A stretch of DNA of 64,000 bases from Mycoplana rhizolycopersici (GCF_013378445.1 NZ_JABXYK010000004.1:124001-188000); one strand, 5' to 3'. Positions 45,076-55,326 are shown, numbered from the stretch's first letter. Made by a program: numbers and translations. Notes: a model not told the origin generated them from the letters alone.

Positions 45076-48000
45076 GGGCCGGCCGGTACCAGGTCCGGCT
45101 GCTGGGTGCCGGTTGGCTCAGGCTCATCCTTCGCCTGCGGCGGTACACGGAACCAGAGCACGTAGAGCGCCGGCAGGAAGATCAGCGTCAGCACCGCCGC
45201 CACGATCAGGCCGCCTATGACCGTGAAGGCCAGCGGCTTCCAGAACGGATCGCGGATGATCGGCAGCATGCCGAGAATGGTCGAACCGGCGGTGAGGAAG
45301 ATCGGTCGGACGCGGTCTGCCGTTGCATCGATCACGCTTTGCCAGGATCGCCCGTGCTGCTCGATCCGCTTGTCGATCTGGTCGATCAGCACGACCGAAT
45401 TTCGGATGATCATGCCGATCAGGGCGATCATGCCGAGCACGGCGATGAAGCCGACAGGCGTATTGGTGAGAAGCATGATCGCAACGACGCCGATCAAACC
45501 CAGAGGCACCACGCTGAGGACGAGCAGCAGGCGCTGGAAGCTCTGCAACTGGAACATCAGAATGATGATCATGATGATGGCCATGACCGGCAGCATCGAC
45601 GTGACGGACGCCATACCGGTCTCGGCCCCCTCGACGGAGCCGCCGATCTCGATCGTGTAGTTCGGGTTGTCGCGGCGTAGCTGCTCGATGGCGGGCTCGG
45701 CCTGTTCGACCACAGATGCCGCCAGTACGCCCTCGGTCATGTCGGCCTGGACGGTGATCGTGGGGATCCGATCCCGGCGCCAGATCAGCGGCTGGGTGGT
45801 ACGGTACTCGATCGTGGCGATGCTGGAGAGCGGGACCGTACGGTTGGGACCGATCGGGATCTGCAGCGAGCGCAGGGTCTCGATATTGGCGCGCTCCTCG
45901 GGAGCTGAGCGGGCAACCACGTTGACGAGGTAGATGGAATCCCTCACCTGGGTGACGGGCAGGCCCGACGTCGTGGCGAACAGCGTCCGCGCAATCACCG
46001 AGGAATTGAGCCCCACCAGGCGGGCGCGGTCCTGATCGACTTCTATGACGATCTTGCGGATCGGCTCGTTCCAGTCGAGGTTGGGGCTGATCACGCCGCG
46101 GATGTTGCCGAGAACGTCGGCGACCTTCCAGGAGAGGTCGCGAACGCCTGCGACGTCGTTGCCGCTGATGCGGTACTGCACCGGCCAGCCGACGGGCGGT
46201 CCCATCTCAAGCGGAGAAAGTCTTGCGATGACGTTCGGAAACTTCTCGTCCAGAACCTCCTGCAACCGCGCCTGCAGCCCGTCGCGGGCGGCAACGCTGC
46301 TGGCGATCACCACGGCCTGTGCCCGGAACGGCGCCGGCGGCTGGATGTCCATCGGCAGATAGAAGCGGATGGCGTCGGAACCGACATAGAAGCTCCAGTC
46401 GACCACGTCGGTGTCTGCGGCAAGGATCTGCTCGACTTCCTTCGCAGCGGCTTCCGTCGCATGGATCGAGGAGTTCTGCGGCAGGACGAGCTGCAGCATC
46501 AGTTCCGGCCGGTCGGAAGGCGGGAAGAACTGCCGGTTCATCAGGCCGGAGGCCAGAACGGAGACGACAAAGAGGCCGACGGTTCCCGCGACCACGACGA
46601 GCCGCATGCGGACGCAGGTGCGCAGGATCCCGCGGAAGGTGGAGATCAGCCGGCTTTCCGGCTTCGTCGCGCCCGACGTGCCGGATTTCAACACCGCAAG
46701 CCCCACGATTGGGATCAGCAGCACGGCGATCAGCCAGGAGATGATCAGCGCATAGGCGATGACGAGGAAGAGGGAGCGGGCATATTCGCCCGACACGCTC
46801 TGGGCGAAGCCGACCGGGATGAAGCCGGCGATGGTGACGAGCGTGCCGGCGAGCATGGGAAAGGCGGTCGAGGTGTAGGCGAACGACGCCGCCTTGACGC
46901 GTTCCATGCCCTCTTCCAGCTTCGCCAGCATGATTTCGACGGCGACCATGGCGTCGTCGATCATCAGCGTGAGGGCGATGATGAGTGCGCCGAGCGAGAC
47001 ACGCTGCAGCGCAATTCCCGTCAGTTCCATCATCAGGAAGGTCATGGCCATGACGAGCGGAATGGAAACGGCGACGGCCAGGCCGGCGCGCACCCCCAGC
47101 GCCACCAGGCTGCAGCCGAGGACGATCAGGATCGCCTGCATCAGCGAGATGGTGAAGCCCTGGATGGCGTTGGTGACCACCTCGGGTTGGTCTGCAACCT
47201 TCGTCAACTCGATGCCGATGGGCAGGTCGTGCTGGAAGCGGTCCATGACCACGTCGATGTTGCGGCCAAGCGCCAGGATGTCGCCGCCGGCCGCCATGGA
47301 CACGGCAATGCCGATGGCGGGCTTGCCCTTGACGCGCAACAGCGGCTGGGGCGGGTCGACCGTCCCACGAACGACGCTCGCGATGTCGCCGAGCCGGACG
47401 AAGCCCGAGGATGTCGGTATGTTCAGGTTGCGGATGTCGTTTTCGTCCTTCAGGTCGCCGGAAACCTCCAGCACAGTGCGGTCGGATTCGGTCGTCACGA
47501 GGCCTGCGGGCAGGACGGCGTTCTGCGCCTGGATCGTGCTGATGATCGTTGCGGCGCTAAGGCCGAGGCTGGCAAGCCGCTGGGTGGAGAATTCGATGAA
47601 TATCGTTTCGTCCTGCGTCCCCAGCATTTCCACCTTGCCGATGTTCTCGACGCCGAGCAGGCGGTTGCGTGCCTCGTAGGCCCAGTCGCGCAGTTCCCGG
47701 TCGCTGAAATCCTCGGAGGTGAGGCTGTAGATGATGCCGAAGGTGTCGCCGAATTCGTCGTTGAAGAACGGGCCGACGACGCCGGGCGGCAAGGTGTGGC
47801 GAATGTCGGCCACCTTCTTGCGTACCTGGTACCAGACTTCGCCGACGTCGTCCGGCGGCGTGGAGTCGTCGAGCACCACGTAGATCACCGACTGGCCGGC
47901 GGTCGTCAGGCTGCGCAGCGAATCGAAGAACGGCACCTGTTGCAGCGTGCGCTCCAGGCGATCCGTCACCTGGTCCGACTGCTGCTCGATGGTCGCGCCC

Positions 48001-48167
48001 GGCCAGGCGGCCGAGACCAGCATCGTCTTGACGGTGAAGTCCGGATCCTCGCTGCGGCCGAGGTTCCAGAAGGACAGGGCGCCGGCAATCGCGCCGAGAA
48101 TCATCAGGAAGACGATCAGGCCCTGGCGCTTGATCGCCCATTCGGAGAGGTTGAAGCTGCCATTCAT
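45072..48167 (-). CDS. RND-family efflux transporter, inner-membrane subunit
   Basis: 1031 aa proton-driven pump of the AcrB/MexB-like superfamily. Twelve membrane segments, with two large periplasmic loops after the first and seventh, are apparent. It opens with QGLIVFLMILGAIAGAL, and LMIDDAMVAVEIMLAKLEEG matches the conserved TM4 region carrying the proton-relay aspartates. The ATG overlaps the stop of the adaptor gene (ATGA). No outer-membrane channel gene is adjacent, so a TolC-type partner elsewhere is expected. Confidence 0.93.
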   Translation of the reverse strand: MNGSFNLSEWAIKRQGLIVFLMILGAIAGALSFWNLGRSEDPDFTVKTMLVSAAWPGATIEQQSDQVTDRLERTLQQVPFFDSLRSLTTAGQSVIYVVLDDSTPPDDVGEVWYQVRKKVADIRHTLPPGVVGPFFNDEFGDTFGIIYSLTSEDFSDRELRDWAYEARNRLLGVENIGKVEMLGTQDETIFIEFSTQRLASLGLSAATIISTIQAQNAVLPAGLVTTESDRTVLEVSGDLKDENDIRNLNIPTSSGFVRLGDIASVVRGTVDPPQPLLRVKGKPAIGIAVSMAAGGDILALGRNIDVVMDRFQHDLPIGIELTKVADQPEVVTNAIQGFTISLMQAILIVLGCSLVALGVRAGLAVAVSIPLVMAMTFLMMELTGIALQRVSLGALIIALTLMIDDAMVAVEIMLAKLEEGMERVKAASFAYTSTAFPMLAGTLVTIAGFIPVGFAQSVSGEYARSLFLVIAYALIISWLIAVLLIPIVGLAVLKSGTSGATKPESRLISTFRGILRTCVRMRLVVVAGTVGLFVVSVLASGLMNRQFFPPSDRPELMLQLVLPQNSSIHATEAAAKEVEQILAADTDVVDWSFYVGSDAIRFYLPMDIQPPAPFRAQAVVIASSVAARDGLQARLQEVLDEKFPNVIARLSPLEMGPPVGWPVQYRISGNDVAGVRDLSWKVADVLGNIRGVISPNLDWNEPIRKIVIEVDQDRARLVGLNSSVIARTLFATTSGLPVTQVRDSIYLVNVVARSAPEERANIETLRSLQIPIGPNRTVPLSSIATIEYRTTQPLIWRRDRIPTITVQADMTEGVLAASVVEQAEPAIEQLRRDNPNYTIEIGGSVEGAETGMASVTSMLPVMAIIMIIILMFQLQSFQRLLLVLSVVPLGLIGVVAIMLLTNTPVGFIAVLGMIALIGMIIRNSVVLIDQIDKRIEQHGRSWQSVIDATADRVRPIFLTAGSTILGMLPIIRDPFWKPLAFTVIGGLIVAAVLTLIFLPALYVLWFRVPPQAKDEPEPTGTQQPDLVPAGP

Positions 48168-49267
48168 TGCAGGCTTCCTTCGAGCAGGCGGACCGGCATG
48201 TCGGGACGCAGTTGCTGCGCACCGGCGACGACGACGTGATCGCCGGTGGCGATCCCCTGCGTCACGAGGAAATCCTGCGTCTCGAAGCGCAGCACGGTGA
48301 CGGGGACGAGCTTCGTCGTGCTGCTGGCGGGGTCAACGAGCCACACTGCAGGCCCGCTTCCCTGATTGAAGAGAGCGGTCATCGGCAGGCGGGCGACCGG
48401 ATCGCCGGAAAGCCGGATACTGCCGCGCACCGCGCTGCCGAAGCGGAAGTCTTCCGGCGGATTGTCGAGTGCGACGCGGACGGTGAAGTTGCGCGTAATC
48501 GGATCGGCGACCGGCGAAATCTCGCGAACCCTGCCGCCCGTCGTGCTCTGTGGATTGCTGAGCAGGCGGACTTCGATCCGCATGTCGCGGCTGGCCGCCT
48601 GGATCGCGCTCTCCGGAACCTGGAACACGGCGTCCTTGTCTTCCATCCGCGCGACCCGGACGACCATCTGGCCGCCGCCGACGATCTGGCCGATTTCGGC
48701 GCCGACCGCCGTCACCACCCCGTCTGCATTCGCCTTCACCGTACGGTTGTCGAGGTTATTGTGGGCCACGCGCAGGGCCGCCTCGGCGGCATCCGCGCTT
48801 GCCTGCGCCATGTTGGCCTGGGCGATCGCGGCGTCAAGCGCCTGCCGTGTCGCGGTGCGCGGATAGAGCGACTGCGTGCGGTCGCGGTTCAGGGTCGCGT
48901 TCTCGAGGCTTGCCTTGGCTGAGAACACATTGGCCTCCGCCTTGCGCACGGCGTCCTGCTGGTCCTCGGAGTCAAGTCTCGCCAGAACGTCGCCGTTCTT
49001 GACGAGTTCGCCGACCTCGACGGCGCGTTCGCGCACCTCGCCGCCCTGGCGGAAGCTGAAATTGGTCTCGAAGCGCGGCTGCACCTCGCCGACGAGCGAG
49101 CCGAAGGTATCGTCCGGATTGAAGGATACGGTGACAGTCTTCACCGGCCGCGGGGGCAGCTCCGTCTTTTCCTCCTCGTTCTGGCAACCGGTTACGAGAA
49201 ACAATGCGGCGGCCAGACACAGGCCGCGCACGGCCACCTGTCGTGTGAGGAAAAGCTTGAGCGTCAT
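48164..49267 (-). CDS. RND efflux periplasmic adaptor lipoprotein
   Basis: 367 aa membrane-fusion protein. The signal peptide ends in the lipobox VTGCQ. An HlyD-like alpha-hairpin (EANVFSAKASLENATLNRDR) is flanked by lipoyl halves (GEVQPRFETNFSFRQGGEV), followed by a beta-barrel region. It is the first gene of the adaptor-pump-small membrane protein operon. It connects the RND pump with the outer-membrane channel. Confidence 0.92.
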   Translation of the reverse strand: MTLKLFLTRQVAVRGLCLAAALFLVTGCQNEEEKTELPPRPVKTVTVSFNPDDTFGSLVGEVQPRFETNFSFRQGGEVRERAVEVGELVKNGDVLARLDSEDQQDAVRKAEANVFSAKASLENATLNRDRTQSLYPRTATRQALDAAIAQANMAQASADAAEAALRVAHNNLDNRTVKANADGVVTAVGAEIGQIVGGGQMVVRVARMEDKDAVFQVPESAIQAASRDMRIEVRLLSNPQSTTGGRVREISPVADPITRNFTVRVALDNPPEDFRFGSAVRGSIRLSGDPVARLPMTALFNQGSGPAVWLVDPASSTTKLVPVTVLRFETQDFLVTQGIATGDHVVVAGAQQLRPDMPVRLLEGSLQ

Positions 49268-49287
49268 GAGAACCTCTTATGGCGGAC

Positions 49288-49326
49288 GTGGCGGCGCGCG
49301 ACCTTCGCCGCGCACCGTTTTTCTTT
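49288..49326 (+). terminator. Intrinsic terminator oriented on the plus strand
   Basis: A stem of nine pairs with one bulge (GTGGCGGCG with CGCCGC-g-CAC) is followed by CGTTTTTCTTTT on the plus strand. Both neighbours are on the minus strand, where the hairpin lacks a U run. It may still act weakly after arcA, or stop antisense transcription. Confidence 0.5.
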
Positions 49327-49333
49327 TAAGTCG

Positions 49334-50572
49334 TCAGTAATCGACTGCATCGCGGATGATCGGGCAGGTCATGCAGTGACCGCCGCCGCGTCCGCGGCCC
49401 AGTTCGGCACCCGTGATCGTGATGACCTCGATGCCTTCCTTGCGCAGCAGCGTGTTGGTGTAGGTGTTGCGATCGTAGGCATAGACGACGCCAGGCGACG
49501 CGCAGACGAGGTTGGCGCCGCTGTCCCACTGGGTGCGTTCGCGCATATAGTCGTTGCCGCCGGTTTCCACGACGCGCATCTTCTTGAGGCCAAGCGCATC
49601 GCGCACGGTTTCGACGAAGGTGCCCTTGTCCTTGTGCAGCTCGACGCCACCCTTGCCGTCCGGACGGTACGAGAAGGCGTCGATGCCGTTGACGATATCG
49701 GGATAGAGCAGCACGCAGTCGCGGTCGGCGAAGGTGAAGACGGTGTCCAGGTGCATGGCTGCGCGCAGCTTCGGCATGGCTGCGACGATGACGCGCTCCG
49801 CTGCGCCCTTTTCGAAGAGGGCGGCGGCCACCTGGCTGATCGCCTGGCGCGACGTGCGCTCGCTCATGCCGATCAGCACGTTGCCCTTGCCGATCGGCAT
49901 CACGTCGCCACCCTCGATCGTGGCAAGGCCCCAGTCCTTGGTCGGATCGCCCCACCAGACGTTCACCTTGCCGGCGAAATCGGGGTGGAACTTGTAGATC
50001 GAGGAGGTGAGGATCGTCTCTTCGTGCCGCGCCGGCCAATAGAGAGAATTCAGCGTCACGCCGCCATAGATCCAGCAGGTCGTATCGCGGGTGTAGAGCG
50101 TGTTCGGCAGGGGCGGCAGGAGGTATTCGTTGACGCCGGCCGCATCGCGGATCAGCGTCAGCTGGTCGCCGCCGACGGTTTCCGGGAACTCAAAGGTCGA
50201 AAGGCCGCCGATCAGTGTTTCGGCGAGTTCCCGGTTGGACAGGCCTTCGAGATAGGAGCGGACCTCGTCCAGCAAGCCGAGGCCGATCTGGTTCGGCACG
50301 ACCTGGTTATCGAGGATCCACTTCTTTGCTTCGGGGATGGCAACGGTTTCCGCCAGCAGGTTGTGCATCTCCACCACCTCGATGCCGCGGTCGCGCATCT
50401 TGGTCATGAAGTCGAAATGATCCCGCTTGGCATTGTCGACCCAGAGGACATCGTCGAACAGCAGGTCATCGCAGTTGGAGGGAGTGAGACGCTGGTGGGC
50501 GCGGCCGGGCGCGCACACCATGACCTTGCGCAACTGGCCGACCTCGGAATGCACGCCGAAATTGGTTTCCAT
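49334..50572 (-). CDS. arcA: Arginine deiminase
   Basis: 412 aa, converts arginine to citrulline and ammonia in the cytoplasm. Family segments are [30 protein letters not shown], and a C-terminal [13 protein letters not shown] with the catalytic cysteine. Length is normal. A basic-amino-acid antiporter gene lies immediately upstream with 24 bp between, and a second antiporter further upstream, as in arc operons. The ornithine carbamoyltransferase and carbamate kinase genes (arcB, arcC) are not in the window. Confidence 0.96.
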   Translation of the reverse strand: METNFGVHSEVGQLRKVMVCAPGRAHQRLTPSNCDDLLFDDVLWVDNAKRDHFDFMTKMRDRGIEVVEMHNLLAETVAIPEAKKWILDNQVVPNQIGLGLLDEVRSYLEGLSNRELAETLIGGLSTFEFPETVGGDQLTLIRDAAGVNEYLLPPLPNTLYTRDTTCWIYGGVTLNSLYWPARHEETILTSSIYKFHPDFAGKVNVWWGDPTKDWGLATIEGGDVMPIGKGNVLIGMSERTSRQAISQVAAALFEKGAAERVIVAAMPKLRAAMHLDTVFTFADRDCVLLYPDIVNGIDAFSYRPDGKGGVELHKDKGTFVETVRDALGLKKMRVVETGGNDYMRERTQWDSGANLVCASPGVVYAYDRNTYTNTLLRKEGIEVITITGAELGRGRGGGHCMTCPIIRDAVDY

Positions 50573-50596
50573 CTTGGGACTCCCGTACGTTTCTCG

Positions 50597-52030
50597 TTAG
50601 TGGGTAATGGTGCCTGTCAGCAGGCCGTAGGTGCCGATTGCGCCGGCCACGACCGTGACGGCGAAGATGCCGAGTTCCACCGGCGTGAAGATCTGCGCGT
50701 TCTGCTCGCGGCGGGCCCAGAAGTAGAGAATGGTGCCGGGCACGAAGAGCACTGCGACCAGAAGCACATACTTCAGACCGGCGGCGACGAACATGAACAG
50801 CGTGTAGACCACCGCGATCCAGGCGAAGATCTGGTCTCGCCCGCGCTCCTGCGGCGTCGTCTCGTAGCCCTCGCCGCTCCGCGCGATCAGCACGCCGTAA
50901 CCGGCGACGAGAAGATAGGGCAGCAGCGCCGTCACGCTCGTCATGTCGAGCATGAAGTTGAAGGCGTCGCGCGACCAGTATGTGGAGATCACGAAGAGCG
51001 AGACGACGATATTCGTCAGCCACAGCGCATTGGCCGGCACGCGGTTGCGGTTCTGCGCTGCGAACATCCGGGGCATGTCCTTGGAGTTCGCCGCGGCGAA
51101 CAGCACTTCGGCGCAGATCAGCGACCAGGCGAGATAGGCGCCGAGCACCGATATCAGCACGCCGATGGAGATCATCACCGCGCCCCAATGGCCGACCGCG
51201 AGTTCCAGCGCACCGGCCAGCGACGGGTTCTGAACACCGGCGATTTCAAGTCGCGGCGCAGTCGCATAGGGCAGCAGTGTGACGGCCACCATCAGGCCGG
51301 TCACGGCGACGAAGCCCAGAATGGTGGCAGAGCCGACGTCGGAACGCTTTTTTGCAAAGCGCGAGTAGACGCTTGCGCCCTCGATGCCGAGGAAGACGAA
51401 GACGGTGATCAGCATGGTGTCGCGCACCTGCGCCACCAGCGACTTCTCGTACATGCCGACGCCGCCGAAGAAGTTCTCGGCGAACTGCGAATAGTTGAAG
51501 ACGAAGACGAAGGCGATGATCGCCACGATCAGCGGCACAATCTTGGCGATGGTGACGACCGTGTTGATGAAGGTCGCCTGTTCGACGCCGCGCAGGATCA
51601 TGAAGTGGAACGACCAGATGCCGATCAGGGAGACGACGATCGCAGTCAGCGTGCTGCCGTCGCCGAACACGTCGGGAAAGAAGCGCCCCAGTGTCGAACC
51701 GATCAGAACCCAGTAGAACACGTTGCCGAGGCAGCTTCCCAGCCAGTAGCCGAAGGCCGAGAGGAAGCCCATGTAGTCGCCGAACCCTGCCTTGGCGTAG
51801 GCGAAGACACCCGAATCGATGTCCGGTTTCTTTTCCGCCAGGGCCTGGAACACCCGTGCCAGCATGTACATGCCGGTACCGGCGATCAGCCAGGCGATGA
51901 TGGCGCCGAACGGTCCGGTGGCGCTGGCAAAACGGCCAGGCAGGTTAAAGATGCCCGCGCCGACCATGGAGCCGACCACCATGCCCGTCAGTGCGAACAG
52001 TGAGAATTTCTGCGTCGTCTCCGTAGCCAT
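50597..52030 (-). CDS. Basic amino acid/polyamine antiporter (ArcD-like, APC family)
   Basis: 477 aa with about twelve membrane segments. The start is the ATG at 52030; a longer frame from 52087 is less likely. The first membrane segment ALTGMVVGSMVGAGIFNLP is typical of arginine/ornithine-type antiporters. It lies directly upstream of arcA, so arginine import in exchange for ornithine or citrulline is the likely role. It is closely similar in its N-terminus to the next gene upstream. Confidence 0.9.
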   Translation of the reverse strand: MATETTQKFSLFALTGMVVGSMVGAGIFNLPGRFASATGPFGAIIAWLIAGTGMYMLARVFQALAEKKPDIDSGVFAYAKAGFGDYMGFLSAFGYWLGSCLGNVFYWVLIGSTLGRFFPDVFGDGSTLTAIVVSLIGIWSFHFMILRGVEQATFINTVVTIAKIVPLIVAIIAFVFVFNYSQFAENFFGGVGMYEKSLVAQVRDTMLITVFVFLGIEGASVYSRFAKKRSDVGSATILGFVAVTGLMVAVTLLPYATAPRLEIAGVQNPSLAGALELAVGHWGAVMISIGVLISVLGAYLAWSLICAEVLFAAANSKDMPRMFAAQNRNRVPANALWLTNIVVSLFVISTYWSRDAFNFMLDMTSVTALLPYLLVAGYGVLIARSGEGYETTPQERGRDQIFAWIAVVYTLFMFVAAGLKYVLLVAVLFVPGTILYFWARREQNAQIFTPVELGIFAVTVVAGAIGTYGLLTGTITH

Positions 52031-52272
52031 CTCGCCCCCGATAAGTGCCTTAAAACTACTGATGATTTTCGTTGGATGCCGTCGCATCGGCCCAAACTAT
52101 AATGCGGAACAACAAGGGCTGTGATCAGCACAGAATCCCAAAACTATGCTTTGCGTTCACAATTCCACCCCCTCGCCATCCGCGAAAAAAGCGCAACCGC
52201 TTGCCTGCCGTGATCGGCGTTACTTCCCCTTGCCCCTTAATTTTGTGCGGCCGGCTTTCGCGCAGCGGCGGG

Positions 52273-53712
52273 TCACGCCGTGATTGCACCTGTCGCGATC
52301 AGGTAGATGGCGAGGCAGGCGCCGAGGACCGCGAGGATGAAGAGCCCGAGCTCCAGCGGCGTGAAGGCCCGTTTTGCCTGTTCCCGGCGCGCGATCAGAT
52401 AAAGGATGGTGCCGGGCGCATAGATCACAGTGGTCAGCAGCAGGTGCTCGGAGCCTGCGGCATAGATCAGTCCGGCGGTGTAGAGCGTGGCAATGCCGGC
52501 GCGAAGGAGATCGCCGCGGCGGGATGCGGGTTCGCCGCCGTAGGTTTCCCCGCTCCAGGCGAGCTTCAGACCGTAGGCCGCGACGAGAAAATACGGGATG
52601 AGAATCATCGAGCTGGTGAGCTCGAGGGCCAGGCGAAAGGCATACTGCGTGAACAACGTGACGATCAGGAAGATCTGGACGACGATGTTGGTCAGCCACA
52701 GCGCGTTCGAGGGAACGCCCTGTGCGTTCTCGTGGGAGAGAAAACGCGGCATGGTCTCGTATTTCGAGGCCGAATAGAGGATCTCGGCTGCGAGCAGCAC
52801 CCAGGAGAGATAGGCCCCGGCAACCGAGATCAGCAGGCCAACGCTGACAAAGACGGCACCCCACGGGCCCACGACTGCTTGCAGCACACCCGCCATCGAC
52901 GGGTTGCGCAGGCCGGCGAGCTCGGCCCGCGGCAGTACGCCATAGGAGAGCAGCGTGACCAGGATCAGCAGGCACAGCACGCCGGCAAAGCCCATCAGGG
53001 TCGCTATGCCCACATCCTCTCGCCTGCGGGCATAGCGCGAATAGACGCTCGCGCCCTCGATGCCGACGAATACGAAGACGGTGACGAGCATCGTCGCGCG
53101 AACCTGGCTGGCAATGTCCGACAGGCCGGCATCCTCACCGCCCCAGAAACTCGCGGCGAACAGCGAGGCATCGAAGTTCAGGGCGACGATGACGATGAAG
53201 AGCAGGATGGGAATGATCTTGGCGAAAGTGACGATGTTGTTCAGCGCGGTCGCCTGCTTGATGCCGCGCAGGATCAGCGCGTGCATGCACCAAAGCAGCA
53301 CCGACGACACGGCGACTGCCGCGATCGTGTTTCCGTCGCCGAAGATGGGAAAGAAGAGGCCGAGCGTGGACTTGATGAGGACGAAGTAGGACACGTTGCC
53401 GAGGAGGGCTGCAGACCAGTAGCCGAGTGCTGACAGAAAACCCGGATAGTTGCCGAAGCCTGCCTTGGCGTAGGCATAGATGCCGGCATCGAGATCGGGC
53501 TTGCGGCGCGACAGCGTCTGGAAGATGAGCGCCAGCATCAGCATGCCGACGCCGGCTATGGTCCAGGCGATCAGCGCGCCGAAGGGACCTGTGGCGCGAC
53601 CGAAGGCCTGCGGTAGCGAGAAGATGCCGGCACCGACCATCGAGCCGACCACCATTGCGGTCAGCGTCCAGAGCGTGAATTTCTGCGGCGTGACCGGCGC
53701 CATGTCTCTCAT
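52273..53712 (-). CDS. Second basic amino acid/polyamine antiporter (APC family)
   Basis: 479 aa, about twelve membrane segments. The N-terminus (ALTAMVVGSMVGAGIFSLP region; ATG at 53712 or 53703) and the segment TVFVFVGIEGASVYSRYA closely parallel the neighbouring ArcD-like protein, pointing to a tandem duplication. A 242-bp gap separates it from that gene, so it may have its own regulation. Substrate is likely arginine, ornithine, agmatine or a related amine. Confidence 0.88.
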   Translation of the reverse strand: MRDMAPVTPQKFTLWTLTAMVVGSMVGAGIFSLPQAFGRATGPFGALIAWTIAGVGMLMLALIFQTLSRRKPDLDAGIYAYAKAGFGNYPGFLSALGYWSAALLGNVSYFVLIKSTLGLFFPIFGDGNTIAAVAVSSVLLWCMHALILRGIKQATALNNIVTFAKIIPILLFIVIVALNFDASLFAASFWGGEDAGLSDIASQVRATMLVTVFVFVGIEGASVYSRYARRREDVGIATLMGFAGVLCLLILVTLLSYGVLPRAELAGLRNPSMAGVLQAVVGPWGAVFVSVGLLISVAGAYLSWVLLAAEILYSASKYETMPRFLSHENAQGVPSNALWLTNIVVQIFLIVTLFTQYAFRLALELTSSMILIPYFLVAAYGLKLAWSGETYGGEPASRRGDLLRAGIATLYTAGLIYAAGSEHLLLTTVIYAPGTILYLIARREQAKRAFTPLELGLFILAVLGACLAIYLIATGAITA

Positions 53713-54038
53713 CCGTCCCTTGCAATATCAGTCCCTGATTCCCTCAGGGTTCCGGTGATCCTGCACAATCGACGGCGCTCTGTAATCGGCTGCGAATCCC
53801 AAGACTTGGCAGAGCGTCCCGTTTGCCGCCGGGCACTGCCGCCGATGTCCCCATGCGATCAGGAACCGGCGGCCTGTTGCCGTCGGGCGAATCCGGTGAT
53901 CTATTGCAGCCGCATTCGTCAAGTGATTGAGATGATGCGGGAACACATTGAAGCATCGCATGCTCCGGACGTTCGACCCCGCTGTCCTTCCGGCATTCAT
54001 GCGTTTCATGGGCCGGGCAAGACCCGAACGGGGCGACA
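53713..54038. other. 326-bp divergent intergenic region
   Basis: It separates the antiporter/arcA genes from the hydrolase gene. No gene is supported. A palindromic TCAAGTGATTGA occurs, but its half-sites are in the reverse order to an FNR/ANR box, so no anaerobic control site was identified. Confidence 0.5.
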
Positions 54039-55181
54039 TTGACCAATCGATTGGTACTCCTGCTGACGATGCTTGCGGTTCTTTCCGGCTGCGGGGGGCG
54101 TGCGGTGACCGGGCTTCAGGCCGGGGTCTCCAGTGAGAAAACCGCCGCCGTCGTGCCGATCTTCCTTGCCACCAACCGTGCGCGCTCCGACAATCCGGCA
54201 CTGCCCTATTCGGCCGAACGGTCTCAGGCGCTCAACTTTGCCGAATTCGACGTCGGCATACCCGGAAACCACACGCCCGGCCGGGTGGAGACGAGTTCCC
54301 GCGTTCCTGATCCCGCCCGCCAGTTTGCCGCCGTCGACTACCGCCCGATCGAGGACCGCAGGCGCTTCGTCGCCGCGCTGAACGCGGCCCTGGCCAAGCG
54401 CGCGCCGGCGGATCGGGAGATCTTCATTTTCGTCCACGGCTACAACAACAACATTGCCGAAAGCCTGTTCCGCAACGCCCAGATCACCCATGACTACGGC
54501 ATCAATTCGGTTTCCCTTCACTACGCCTGGCCGTCCGGCGGTGCGATCCCGCTCTATGTCTTCGATCGCGACAGCGTCATCGTCGGCCGCCGCGGGCTGG
54601 CAGAGACGATCGAACTCGCCGCACAGACCAATGCGACGAACGTCGTTCTCGTCGGCCATTCGATGGGGGCTTACGTGGTGATGGAGGCGCTGCGGGACCT
54701 CGCGCTCAGCGGCGGGCAGCGTTACCTGCGCCGGCTCGGCGGGGTGGTTCTCGCCGCACCCGATATCGACATCGACGCCTTCCAAAGCCAGGCGGACGAT
54801 ATCGGCAAGCTGCCGCAGCCCTTCACCATCATCGTTTCGCGACGCGACCGCGCGCTGGGTTTCTCGCGGAGGATCGCCGGCGGCCATCCGCGGGTCGGCA
54901 GCGGCGCCGACATCGCGCTGCTGCAATCGCGCGGCATCACCGTGCTCGACGTCTCGGAACTCGATGGCGGTACGCACAGCGTCTTTGCCAGTTCACAGAC
55001 GCTGATGAAACTGATCGACAACAGCCGCCTGATGCGGGCGACGCTGGACGACGAGAAGGCCTCTACGGAACCGTCGGCCCTTGCCGCAAGCGCCGCCGCC
55101 GTTGAGGGGGCCACCTCCTTGACGCTGTTCCTGCCCGCACGCCTGATCGGCCGAATGGCGACTGCCGCGCCCACCCAATAG
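54039..55181 (+). CDS. DUF900-type alpha/beta hydrolase lipoprotein
   Basis: 380 aa. TTG start at 54039 with GGGG upstream. A signal peptide ends at the lipobox VLSGC. The mature domain has FVHGYNNNIAES (oxyanion region) and the nucleophile elbow VGHSMG with S208; an Asp and His late in the sequence could complete the triad. It is exported to the envelope. The physiological substrate is unknown. A Mrp-like operon starts 145 bp downstream. Confidence 0.85.
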   Translation: MTNRLVLLLTMLAVLSGCGGRAVTGLQAGVSSEKTAAVVPIFLATNRARSDNPALPYSAERSQALNFAEFDVGIPGNHTPGRVETSSRVPDPARQFAAVDYRPIEDRRRFVAALNAALAKRAPADREIFIFVHGYNNNIAESLFRNAQITHDYGINSVSLHYAWPSGGAIPLYVFDRDSVIVGRRGLAETIELAAQTNATNVVLVGHSMGAYVVMEALRDLALSGGQRYLRRLGGVVLAAPDIDIDAFQSQADDIGKLPQPFTIIVSRRDRALGFSRRIAGGHPRVGSGADIALLQSRGITVLDVSELDGGTHSVFASSQTLMKLIDNSRLMRATLDDEKASTEPSALAASAAAVEGATSLTLFLPARLIGRMATAAPTQ

Positions 55182-55326
55182 CGCCCCGGAAGCGCGAAAG
55201 TGGCGACCGTTCGCCGGCCTGTCGAATGGGACGCAGTGCCATGTACAATTGCCGGCGCTCGTGCATCATGACCCGGAAGTGAGCCTGCCGTGTCCGTTCT
55301 GGGGCACATTTCCGGAGCGCCTGCCC

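Noticed and set aside
46461-48239. 592-codon plus-strand frame opposite the RND pump gene
   Set aside because: Same shadow effect; the minus strand encodes a well-conserved RND transporter across its whole length.
49376-52003. 875-codon open frame on the plus strand opposite arcA and the antiporter gene
   Set aside because: The opposite strand encodes clear full-length arginine deiminase and antiporter proteins. The plus-strand translation is His/Asp/Arg-rich and matches no protein type.
53918-53929. TCAAGTGATTGA as an FNR/ANR box upstream of the antiporter/arcA genes
   Set aside because: The FNR/ANR consensus is TTGAT-N4-ATCAA; here the half-sites are in the opposite order, so it is not such a box.
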